Shown piece after piece: positions 1 to 10,216 of a stretch of DNA of 64,000 nucleotides. Each line of letters begins with the position of its first letter. The first letter of the stretch is position 1. Both the position numbers and the translations under genes were made by a program. The notes below the pieces were generated by a model. The model made no database searches. It saw only the letters and a program-made list of their open reading frames with translations, and had not been told where the DNA came from. The DNA comes from Gordionus sp. m RMFG-2023 (lineage: Eukaryota; Nematomorpha; Gordioida; Chordodea; Parachordodidae), in contig NC_088775.1 of NCBI RefSeq assembly GCF_954871325.1, forward strand, positions 70,595,561 through 70,659,560, read 5' to 3'.

Positions 1-14
1 CAAAAGAAGGTATA

Positions 15-416
15 TTATTTCAGATAATTAGACTTAACCTTAAGGTGTTTATTTATGGATTTTTTATTGTTATTTAGTTTGATGAATTGTTTCCAATTTA
101 AGTTTAGGTCTGCCACATCTTTTAGAACTAGGTGGAACCAGAGTGTTTTATATTTACTGTATGATTTTCCTTTGCAGGTGAAGAGCCATGTTAGAGCATC
201 ATGAGCTAAGTTGGAGTTGGGATGTCTCAGTATATGGGCTAGGAATTGAATGCGTTTTTTCTTTAGAAGAATGTGAATAGGGGTGTGCCTTGATTTCTCC
301 CATAATTTATCATTCGATATTACTCTGGCGTAGAAAACACCATTTATAATAACATCTTTTCGAACTTTTCTCTAATCACCTGAAATCTTGATTGCTTCTC
401 TGTATCCTAAAGTGTT
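15..416 (-). pseudogene. C-terminal fragment of a LINE ORF2 protein
   Basis: Read on the minus strand, this frame gives the typical tail of a LINE reverse-transcriptase polyprotein. A stretch resembling LGYREAIKISGD is followed by ARVISNDKLWEKSRHTPIH, then a basic segment KKKRIQFLAHILRHPNSN, and a stop codon (complement of 15-17). The pattern R-x-x-x-FLGHxLRxP is the classic region just after the RT thumb in non-LTR elements. One in-frame stop interrupts the frame near the upstream end. The upstream RT is missing, so this is a truncated relic. It lies head-away from the plus-strand LINE that starts near 536 and is a separate copy. Family assignment is by motif only. Confidence 0.6.
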
Positions 417-535
417 AAGTAAATCGTTATAATATTAATATCACTGGGCAAATATAAATGATTATCTATTTAAGAAAGTCTTAATCAATATTTAGATCTA
501 ATATCTACCATATATTATAATGAAAAGGATTAATC

Positions 536-614
536 GCCGGGGTGGCCTAATGGGTTAAATATATGCTTGGAAACAGAAAGACGCAGAGGACGCAGGTTCA
601 ATCCCGCAAGGAGC
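536..614 (+). promoter_or_regulatory. tRNA-like head with pol III A and B boxes
   Basis: TGGCCTAATGGG (543-554) fits an A box and GGTTCAATCCC (595-605) fits the B box consensus GGTTCRANNCC perfectly, with tRNA-like spacing. It sits immediately 5' of the LINE. It is either a tRNA-derived SINE head fused to the LINE or an internal pol III promoter in the LINE 5' UTR. The flanking bases do not form a clean acceptor stem by eye, so this is a tRNA-derived sequence and not a functional tRNA. Confidence 0.55.
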
Positions 615-753
615 ATAAAAACTTTCAGGTTTTTCTTCGATGACTAATGTGTAAAGGCATATGGTAAGATGAATTTCGGAGCTTAGAAATGAAACCCCGG
701 TCACCGACAGGCCTGGACAGCCGGGTGCTAAGGATACTTGTCCAATAAACAAA

Positions 754-1762
754 ATGTTGGAAACAAATAAAAATATGTATATGAAAGCTAGGGCGTTCCC
801 TCCAAGCGAAGCACAGGGTGTAGACCAACATCCTGCGAAAAGTAAAATAAAGGTCAAAGCAAAGAAAACAAGATTAGCAAGTTTGAATATTGGGACACTT
901 AAAGGTAAGACAAGAGAATTGGCATCAATGTTGAACAAGAGAAAAGTTGGTATAGCGCGCATACTAGAGACGAAATGAGAAGGTCAGAAGACTTTAATGA
1001 TAGGAGAGGGGTATAAATTGTACTATAATGCAATCGTTAGCAATAGGAACGGTGTCGGCATCATCCTCAGTCAAGATCTAACCTCCTCAATAGTAGAAGT
1101 CAACAGGATCTCTGATAGACTAATGAAGATAAAACTCTGCATTGTTCAATCAATACTACACATCCTTTCAGTATATGCTCCTCAAACGGGCTGCAAGGAA
1201 GAAGAGAAAGATGCCTTTAGAGCTATCCTTGATGAAGCTGTAATGGAAATCTCTAAGGATGACCTAGTCATAATAGGTGGAGACTTAAATGCGCATGTGG
1301 GAAGAGCAAGAGACAGCTACAAAAAGCATCATGGTGGTTTTTGAATTTGCGCAAGCCTTCGACCTTGCCTTAACCAACACTTACTATAGGGAAAAAGACA
1401 GTCATTTAATAACATATGAAAGTGGTACAAGGAAACAGATAGATTACATGCTAATCTCTCGTAGAAGATTAAAAGATGTAATGGACTGCAAAGACATCCC
1501 AGGAGAAGATATAGCCGCCCAACACAAGCTACTAGTCATGGATTTACACATCACAAATAAATCCACTCAAAACAAGATAAAACTGGAACCATGCATCAAA
1601 TGGGGCAAATTAAAAACAATGACAAATGCCTTTGCAATTAATGCAAACATTGAAACAATAGATTCCTTACAAGTCAATGAAAAAAGGAGGACAAACCTTT
1701 CACCCAGATTAATAGAAACTGCTAAATCAACACTAGGCTTGACAAGGGGAGGTAACAAATAA
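754..1762 (+). pseudogene. LINE endonuclease domain (exonuclease-endonuclease-phosphatase fold)
   Basis: The relic protein opens with ASLNIGTLKGKTRELASML, equivalent to the N-terminal strand of LINE endonucleases. It continues through VGIILSQDL, VYAPQTG, GGDLNAHVG (the catalytic D-x-N), SHLITYESG, QIDYMLISRR and QHKLLVMDL (the terminal catalytic histidine region). These are the ordered motifs of the endonuclease that nicks target DNA for target-primed reverse transcription. An in-frame TGA lies at 976-978, where related proteins have Trp, and a frame change occurs at about 1320-1345 between GGDLNAHVG and the LTNTYYREK segment. The domain ends a few codons before the hAT insertion point at 1776/1777. 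It is clearly inactive. Confidence 0.8.
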
Positions 1763-4324
1763 TACAAAGAACTATGCAGGGGCCCCTACAACGGAGGGGG
1801 GGGGGGTCCGAATCAACTGCTTCAGTAAATTTGAGTGGGGGTACTTTTTTTTTTATAATTTTTTTATTTTAATTTTTTTTAAATTAAAAAAAAATTTTTT
1901 TTTTACATCCATCATGATCATGTGATTTCTGGTTTATAAATGTAATAATAAGACCCCCCCCCCCACCACTTAATATTTAATTTAATATATTGACGGAATT
2001 TTGGTCTGTTTAGTAAATTTTATTTAATATCTCGTAACCAAGCCTTCTGGGGGAACAGGCAACAAGAAGGCAATATGATGGCCCTTATTAAGCTTATTGC
2101 AGATTCTGAACCTATACTAAAAATGTATATACAGCAAAATGAAGAAAGAAAAAAGGATAAAAAAATAAGGGATTAAAAACGAAATTATATCCAAACCTAT
2201 TATCATATAACATAAACATTCTCATTGAAACCATTAAAAATATGGTTATAAAAAAAATTCAAAATGAGATTACATTTAACAGGTGCTTTTCAGTCGTAGT
2301 TGATGGCACATACGATGTTTCGAAATCAGAAGCAATAGCTTTGATAGTAAGATATGTTGAAAATAGTGAGACGCCGAAGCCTGTTGAAAGACTGATTGAC
2401 ATATATTGTACGGGAAATACCACAGGTCTCGATATAAAGCATAATATAATATCCAAACTTGGATCGATGAATTTACCCCTTGAATATCTAGTTTGGCAAA
2501 GTTATGATGACGCCTTAAACATGAGTGGAAGAATCAGTGGTGTGCAAGCCTTGATTAGAGCAGAGGCGCCAAAGGCAGCTTTTATTTGGTGTTATTGTCA
2601 TCGATTAAATTTAATCGTTGTTCAATTATGCCAATCAATTAAAGAACTTCGAAATGTTCTAGGAATACTAGATGAGATTTATGTCTATTTTAATGGTGTA
2701 AAAAGATATGAGGTACTCAAAAAATTTCAGTGTAATGATCTGAAAAAATCGCAACGATTTCTACGCGTCAAGAATACCACTCGGTAATAGTTCCTTATTT
2801 ATTTAAATTTTAAATGTTTTTTTTATTTAGAAGCTGGCTATCGTCATATAAAGCTATTGTAATTTTTTTTCAACTTTATGATACCTTGAGGGCAGCTTTA
2901 ACAAATTTAAAGGATTCTGAAGATCCTGCCACTTCCACTATGGCTAGTGCTATAGTCTTTAGAATAGAAAAATTTGATTTTATCTTATCACTTTGTGTTT
3001 TGGATAAAATATTGTTGATAACAAGTTTGGCTTGTACAATTGCAAACCATTTCGAAGGATATAGGGTATGCAATAAATCAAATTCAATTGGCAAAAGATT
3101 GCTTGATTAATTTGAGAAGTATAATATAAATCATTGTCTTAATTATTTTTTAATCTAATAGACAATACCACTGAATTTTTGGATGTTTTTTCAAAGGCGC
3201 AAGATTTTATGAAGGAGAGAAATCTACCTTTTGATTTTGAAAGTTCTAGACTTCAAACATTACATTCCAAAAAGGAGAGGTATATATATACTTACATCAT
3301 TAAATATAGAAATTTTTTTAGCTTTAAAATAGGTGTGTTTTATGCTGCACTCGATTTAATTATAATGCAGTTTAACGTAAGATTTAATGATGATTCAATG
3401 AAATTTTTACATCAAACATCATTATTTACGCCAAAGGGAATGGCATAAAAAATCAATTATTAAAGAATATATCGAGGATATCTGTGAATTTTACAATTTG
3501 AATTCAAGTCAAATTTTCGAAGAAATGTTGAAGTTTAGAAATATTTATAAGATGGCCAAAATGGGGAAAGTAATTAGTACTCATGACTAGTGTTGCGTAA
3601 TCGGCTAATTTTAGCCGACTAAAAACGGCTTAGCCGAGATTTTAGGTGGAAAAATCGGCTAAGCCTAATTAGGCTAAGCCTAAAAATCGGCTAAACCTAA
3701 TTAGGCTAAGCCTAAAAATCGGCTAAACCTAATTAGGCTAAGCCTAAAAATCGGCTAAACCTAATTAGGCTAAGCCTAAAAATCGGCTAAACCTTAGGCT
3801 AAGCCTAAAAATCGGCTAAGCCTAAAAATTGGCTAAGCCTAAAAATGGGCTAAGCCTAAAAATTGGCTAAAATAAATTAGTCAAAATTCTGCATCGATGC
3901 TTAGCATTAATTATTATTTATTTATTTTAGTAAAATAATTTATTTTATTTATATTTAATGTAAATATTTTATTATTATCAACAAATAAACATGATATGAT
4001 TTAATATTTTTTATTTATATTATTATATTTTGAAATGAAAATAAATTTATTTATTTGATGTTTTTTTAATAAAAAAAATAATATGCTGCTATATTGTAAA
4101 AATGTAATATTCTTTATAATATAATTTATTAGTGATTTTCACAATCTTCTTTGTAAATACATCTTTTATTGAGGAATTATATTGTAAATTTTATTAGATA
4201 AATAAACAATCTTTTCGGTGAAATCTTTTATCATTTTTTTAAAATTATCTATTTATTATTAAATAAGGTGGATTTTATGAAACTTTTTTGATGTTATTTT
4301 ATATGATCTTTTTAAGGATAATAT

Positions 4325-5575
4325 TTTAATGTGACAATTGTCATAATCGTTCTTTTATAAGTTTTTTGAATTTTTTTGAAGGAAGCATGTTAAAACAAGT
4401 ATTAATAACATGTGTAAATACAAATTTAGTGAAGATGTTACAATGAAAAGTGACAATTGTCATAATCGTTATTTTTAAAGTTTTTCGAATTTTTTTGACG
4501 AAAATATGTTAAAATAAGAATTAATAACATGTGTAAATATAAATTTAGTGAAGATGTACCAATGAAACGTGACAATTGTCATAATGGTTAATTTTAAAGT
4601 TTTTTGAATTTTTTTGACGAAAATTTGTTAAAATAAGTATTAATAACATGTGTAAATATAAATTTAGTGAAGATGTACCATAGAAAAGTGACAATTGTCA
4701 TAATCGTTATTTTTAAAGAGTTTTGAATTTTTTTGACGAAAATATGTTAAAATAAGTATTAATAACATGTGTAAATATAAATTTAGTGAAGATGTACCAA
4801 TGAAAAGTGACAATTGTCATAATCGCTATTTTTAAAGTTTTTTGAATTTTTTTGACGAAAATATGTTAAAATAAGTATTAATAACATGTGTAAATATAAA
4901 TTTAGTGAAGATGTACCATAGAAAAGTGACAATTGTCATAATCGTTATTTTTAAAGTTTTTTGAATTTTTTTGACGAAAATATGTTAAAATAAGTATTAA
5001 TAACATGTGTAAATATAAATTTAGTGAAGATGTACCATAGAAAACTGACAATTGTCATAACCGCTATTTTTAAAGTTTTTTGAATTTTTTTGACGAAAAT
5101 ATGTTAAAATAAGTATTAATAACATGTGTAAATATAAATTTAGTGAAGATGTACCAATGAAAAGTGACATTTGTCATAATCGTTAATTTTAAAGTTTTTT
5201 GAATTTTATTGAAGAAAATATGTTAAAATAAATATTAAAAACATGTTTAAATTAAAATTTAGTGAAGATGTGCCATAGAAAAGTGACAAGTGTCATAATC
5301 GTTATTTTTAATTTTTTGAATTTTTTTGACGAAAATATGTTAAAATAAGTATTAATAACATGTGTAAATATAAATTTAGTGAAGATGTACCAATGAAAAG
5401 TGACAATTGTCATAATCGTTATTTTTAAAGTTTTTTGAATTTTATTGACAAAGATATTTTAAAATAAGTATTGATAACATGTTTAAATAAAAATTTAGTG
5501 AAGATGTACTCTAGATAATCGACAATTGTCATAATCGTTATTTTTAAAGTTTTTTGATTTTTTTTGACGAAAATA
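4325..5575 (+). repeat. Left array of ~119-bp units (11 copies) in the small foldback
   Basis: Eleven units repeat at about 119-bp spacing, with cores at about 4332, 4450, 4569, 4687, 4806, 4926, 5046, 5164, 5282, 5399 and 5520. Each unit carries GTGACAATTGTCATAATCG followed by a T-rich block, TTTGACGAAAATATGTTAAA and GTGTAAATATAAATTTAGTG. TGACAATTGTCA is a perfect 12-bp palindrome and is intact in most units. Outer units are slightly more diverged than middle ones. Confidence 0.9.
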
Positions 5576-5869
5576 GTTAACTTGCATCGATATTGATTTT
5601 AAAATAGAAAAAAAAGTTTACCCAAATTTTAAACAAGATTGTCTGGTGAAAATTGGTAAAAAAATAATAATTTCTAACTTAGGATTAGATATTATGATAT
5701 AAATTTTGCATATTAATTTCTGACTAGATGTACAAATGTAATAAAATGCCAATTTGCTCCTGTTTTTGGGGAAGAATCTATTATTACCATATGTTCTTCT
5801 ATGGCATATACTCAGGCAATTTAAATTTTACAATCTATATTTTTACCCATTTACATCAAAGAAATTTTA

Positions 5870-6838
5870 AAAATAACGATTATGACAATTGTCACTTTTC
5901 TATAGTACATCTTCACTAAATTTTTATTTAAACATGTTATTATTACTCATTTTAACATATTTTCGTCAACAAAAATCAAAAAACTTGAAAAATAATGATT
6001 ATGATAATTGTCGCTTATCTAGAGTACATCTTCATTAAATTTTTATTTAAACATGTTATATATACATATTTTAAAATATTTTCGTCAAAAAAATTCAAAA
6101 AACTTTAAGAATAACGATTATGACAATTGTCACTTTTCATTGGTACATCTTCACTAAATTTATATTTACACATGTTATTAATACTTATTTTAACATATTT
6201 TCGTCAAAAAAATTTAAAAAATAACGAATATGACAATTGTCACTTTTCATTGTCTTCACTAAATTTATATTAACACATGTTATTAATACTTATTTTAACA
6301 TATTTTCGTCAAAAAAATTCAAAAAACTTTAAAAATAACCATTATGACAATGTCAATTTTCTATGGTACATCTTCACTAAATATTATTTAAACATGTTAT
6401 CAATACTTATTTTAACATATTTTCTTCAAAAAAATTCAAAAAACTTATAAAATAACGATCATGACAATTGCCACTTTTCTATGGTACATTTTCACTAAAT
6501 TTTTATTTAAACATGTTTTTAATACTATTTTAACATATTTTCTTCAAAAAAATTCCAAAAACTTATAAAATAACGATTATGATAATTGTCACTTTTCTAT
6601 GGTACATCTTCACTAAGTTTTTATTTAAACATGTTTTTACTACTTATTTTAACATATTTTCTTCAAAAAAATTCAAAAAACTTTAAAAATAACGATTATG
6701 ACAAATGTCACTTTTCATTGGTACATCTTCACTAAATTTATATTTACACATGTTATTAAAACTTATTTTAACCTATTTTCTTCAAAAAAATTCACAAAAC
6801 TTATAAAATAACGATTATGACAATTGTCACATTAAAAT
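5870..6838 (-). repeat. Right array of ~119-bp units (9 copies), inverted
   Basis: This is the inverted counterpart of the array at 4325-5575, with palindrome cores at about 5883, 6002, 6120, 6231, 6343, 6462, 6580, 6698 and 6816. Its units are on average more diverged than those on the left, and the palindrome is intact in only about half. Confidence 0.9.
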
Positions 6839-8195
6839 ATTATCCTTAAAAAGATCATATAAAATCATCAAAAAAGTTTCATAAAATCTACCTCATTTAA
6901 TAAAAAAGATAATTTAAAAAAAATGATAAAAAAATTATAAAAGATTTCACCTAAAAGATTGTTTATTATCTAATAAGATTTACAATATAATTCCTCAATA
7001 AAAGATGTATTTATAAAGAAGATTGTGAAAATCACTAATAAATTATATTAAAAAGAATATTATAATTTTACAATATAGCAGCATATTATTTTTTTTATTA
7101 AAATAACATCAAATAAATAAATTTATTTTCATTTGAAAATATAATAATATAAATAAAAAATATTAAATCATATCATGTTTATTTGTTGATAATAATAAAA
7201 TATTTACATTAAATATAAATAAAATAAATTATTTTACTAAAATAAATAAATAATAATTAATACTAAGCATCGATGCAGAATTTTGACTAATTTTTAGCAG
7301 ATTTATATAGGCTTAGCCGATTTTTAGGCTTAACCTAATTAGGCTTAGCCGATTTTTAGTTTTAGCCGATTTTTAGGCTTACCTAATTAGGCTTAGCCGA
7401 TTTTTAGGCTTAGGCTAATAGGCTTAGCCGATTTTTAGGCTTAGCCTAATTAGGCTTAGCCGAAGCCGATTTTTAGGCTTAGCCTAATTAGGCTTAGCCG
7501 ATTTTTAGGCTTAGCCTTATTAGGCTTAGGCGTAGTTTTTAGCCGATTACGCAACACTACTCATGACCTAGTTCAAGAATCTAAAGATTTGTCAGATTCT
7601 GAGAATTGTAAATTTATTTAATTAAAATATTTTTACCAATACATTATTTAGCTTCTTCTGATGATGATGATAATTCAGGAACTTACGATTAAGATTGGAA
7701 AAACTATTCATTTATTTTACCTTATCGTTTATTTTTAAATTTTTCTGCTTTCCCTAATTTAAGAATTTTATATAAATATTTATTAACCATTCCCACAACC
7801 TCATGTACTGCCAAAAGAGTCATGAGTAAAATTAAATTAATTAAAACAAGACTGCGCAGTACCATGAAAGATTCTTTTCTCAATAATTTAACCATATTAT
7901 CAATGGAAAAATTTTTATTTAAACAATTAAATACTATGAAATTATAAATTTTTTCGCTTTCTCTTCCCCTAATTTATGTAAATTATTAATTTAAAAATAA
8001 TATTTATAAAGTTATATTTTTTGCATTTTATTTATATTATATATTAAAAATTGATGCAATAAAAATTATTTTTGAAATTTATGGGTGTCATAATTATCAT
8101 TTTTTTGGGGGGGGGGGGATACTTTTCAAGGGGAACTTTTCATGGGGGTATTCTGCTTCATTCGCTCAAAAAGTGTAGGGGCCAATGGAACTATG

Positions 8196-9868
8196 GAGGT
8201 GGAATGAAGAACAAACCACTATACAGGAGAAAAAAGCCCTTTATAAAATATGGTACAAATCCAAAAGCCCAGATGACAAGACAAGATACAAAAAATCCAA
8301 GAGAATAGCTACAAAGGCGAAGGCGGTGGCTAGGGCCAAATCTATGGCATACGATGACATATATGACTACATACCAAAGAAGGGCAAAATAAAATATACA
8401 GATTAGCCAAACGAGAAAAGAATTCTAGGGATATAAACGGAGCTCCGAAAGTAATCAAAAATAAAGATGGGAAATTCATAATAGAAAAAGAAATAAGGAA
8501 TAGATGGAAAGAATATTTTCAGGAGCTTCTCAACTTTAATCCCCACATACTATATCTAGATGAACACTCCCCATGTCAAAACCTTGTACAACCAATAAAA
8601 CAAGAAATAATCATATGCCTCAAGCATATGGAAAACAACAAAGCTAGGGGTCCAGATGATATTCCAATAGAAAGCCTTAAAGCACTAGGAGATGATGGAA
8701 TAAATTTCTTCACAAACCCATACAATAAAATACTTGGAAATGAAGAGGTTCCTCTAAAATGGGGGCAGAGCTATCTAGTTCCTATCTTCAAAAATAAAGG
8801 GTATCCACACAATTGTCAAAATTACAGGGGCATAAAACTAATGTCACACTCTCTAAAACTATACGAAAAAATATTAGAAAAAAGATTAAGAGACATAATC
8901 GAAATAGGCGAGACTCAATTTGGCTTTATACCTGGAAGATCAACAACTGATGCTATCCACGCAATTAGGCAAATGAGTGAAGAATACAGGGAAAAGAACA
9001 AAAAGCTACACATGGTCTTTCTCGATCTAGAAAAGGCCTTCGATAGAATTCCAAGAAAACTTATCTGGTGGACGCTACGCCACAAAAAGGTTCCCGAAAA
9101 ATATATAAGAATAATACAGGATATGTATATGGGCCATACAACAATGGTCTGTAGCACAACAGGTACATCAGCAAGCTTCACAATATCCGAAGGAGTTCAT
9201 CAAGGGTCGGTTCTCAGCCCACTTCTCTTCATTACAGTAATAGATGTATTAGCACAGTCTATACCTCAAACAGTCCCGTGGAATATGATATTTACAGATG
9301 ATATTGTGATACTTGCCGAATCCAAGGATGAAATGAAAGAAAGATTAATGAGTTGGATAAATATCCTAGAAAAGCATGGACTAAAAGTAAATAGAAGAGT
9401 ATATGGTGATAGGAGGAGATAAAACAGAGAGTATTGATATAAATGAATGGCAGATATCGGCAATTGAAAGCTGCACATATTTGGGCTCCACTATACAAAC
9501 AAACGGCACAATAGAAAAAGGGATAAAGAGTAAAATTAATCAAGGGTGGTTAAAGTGGAGATCTTTTTCTGGAGTGCTATCTGACAAAAGAATCCCACAC
9601 AAATTAAAGGGAAAAATTTACAGTTCCATAGTACAGCCAACTATTCTATATAATTCGGAAACATGGCCAACCAAGAATGGAGATGAGAATGCTGAGGATG
9701 ATTGCTGGGGTAACAAGAAAGGATAAAGTGTGCAGTACAAGAATACTAAGTAGTGTAAAGGTAGTGCACATTAAGACTAAGTTAATGGTAAACAGACTTA
9801 GGTGGTATAGGCACACATTGAGAAGGCCTATGAACTACATAGGAAATAAGGTTGAGATTTGGAAGTGA
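8196..9868 (+). pseudogene. LINE reverse transcriptase and C-terminal domain
   Basis: The linker region (8196-8627) has several frame breaks. A clean stretch of 264 codons then starts at 8628 and shows the RT blocks in order: NKARGPDDIP, YLVPIFKNKG, NYRGIKLMS, FGFIPGRSTTDAI, LHMVFLDLEKAFDRIPR (first catalytic Asp), EGVHQGSVLSPLLF, and FTDDIVILAES (catalytic DD). After a frame change near 9400 the thumb and C-terminal part continue with YLGSTIQTNG and ILYNSETWPTKNG. A second frame change near 9680 leads to RMIAGVTRKDK and RLRWYRHTLRRPMN. FTDD in place of the commoner FADD is a mild variant. The layout is RTE-type with no RNase H or zinc knuckle visible. Confidence 0.85.
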
Positions 9869-10216
9869 TGGGCAAACGTAAAAGAGGAAGGCCAAAACTT
9901 CACTGGGGCCATAAAGTTAGAGCCAATATAAAGAGGTATAAATTAGATAAAAGAGATTGTATGAATCACATAAAGTGGAGAGAGATGATAAGGAGCTTAC
10001 CACCAGAAAAAGGTGAAATCTAAAGAAAAAAAAAATTATAAGGAAAAGGATTATTAAAAATTGCATATCAATAAAATTGGAATAAAATTAAATAATTTTT
10101 TAAGAATGCATTCACCAAGCATAATCTTTTGGCCAGAATGAGAACGAACCAGGCAAGCAAACCGCTACAGCTTGGTCTTATGTATGGACACTTTTAAATG
10201 CATTAAATAAATAAAT

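Larger units (their letters stand above)
3588..7559. mobile_element. 4-kb foldback element, hAT-like ends, perfect 8-bp target duplication
   Basis: The element is a large imperfect palindrome. It begins TAGTGTTGCGTAATCGGCTA and ends with the inverse, flanked by perfect CTCATGAC octamers (3580-3587 and 7560-7567) that fall inside the hAT transposase exon. From outside in, each arm has three parts. First is a subterminal array of about 18-35-bp units built on CGGCTAAGCCTAATTAGG (3600-3880 and 7290-7545). Next is a unique AT-rich arm (3880-4325 and 6840-7290). Last is a tandem array of about 119-bp units (4325-5575 and 5870-6835). The loop is about 5575-5870. There is no credible coding capacity; frames inside are short and follow the repeat. 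It is non-autonomous, probably moved by a hAT transposase. Confidence 0.9.
2040..7947 (+). pseudogene. hAT transposase relic (TTF/ZMYM1-like class) with four mini-introns
   Basis: From about 2040 the relic reads QQEGNMMALIKLIADSEPIL, the conserved region after the TTF-type finger. It continues through VVVDGTYDVSKSE (first catalytic Asp region), LVWQSYDDALNMSG (second Asp region), CYCHRLNLIVVQLC, and the C-terminal hAT dimerisation block IPTTSCTAKRVMSKIKLIKT (about 7790-7850), ending at the TAA of 7945-7947. Four GT..AG introns restore the frame: 2784-2830 (47 nt, joining ..NTTR to SWLSSYKA), 3119-3161 (43 nt), 3280-3321 (42 nt) and 7608-7651 (44 nt). A few frame changes and stops show it is dead (for example one between about 3000 and 3060, and a TAA in the last exon near 7690). 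The foldback sits in the exon just before the fourth intron. Confidence 0.8.
1777..8187 (+). mobile_element. hAT transposon with 8-bp target duplication
   Basis: The element starts CAGGGGCCCCTAC (1777-1789) and ends GTAGGGGCCAATG (to 8187), so the 13-bp inverted ends match at 11 positions. It is flanked by perfect 8-bp direct repeats GAACTATG at 1769-1776 and 8188-8195. Both are hAT hallmarks (5'-YARNG terminus, 8-bp duplication). It interrupts the LINE coding region. It carries a spliced transposase relic and was later hit by the foldback element at 3588-7559. Without the foldback and one duplicated octamer the element would be about 2.4 kb. Long poly-G/C tracts lie close to both ends (about 1795-1806, 1952-1962, 8107-8118). 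Confidence 0.85.
536..10216 (+). mobile_element. RTE/CFDP2-like LINE, split by a nested hAT insertion
   Basis: This is a non-LTR retrotransposon with a 5' tRNA-like region, an apurinic-type endonuclease (754-1762), a reverse transcriptase (8628-9868) and a 3' tail ending in a TAAATAAATAAA run near 10205-10216. It looks close to full length apart from the 6.4-kb hAT insertion at 1777-8187. The coding frame runs from one side of that insertion to the other: the ALYKIWYKSKSPDDK-type linker follows directly after the 3' target duplication. The coding region carries several frame changes and at least one stop, so it is dead. The protein type is the one annotated in many invertebrate genomes as craniofacial development protein 2-like. 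The exact 5' end and target duplication of the LINE are uncertain. Confidence 0.8.

Noticed and set aside
5728-5919. 63-codon frame in the loop of the small foldback
   Set aside because: It is short, has no domain, and runs into the repeated 119-bp unit.
4325-6838. CRISPR-like array
   Set aside because: The whole ~119-bp unit is repeated with no unique spacers, in two inverted blocks of an AT-rich eukaryotic transposon.
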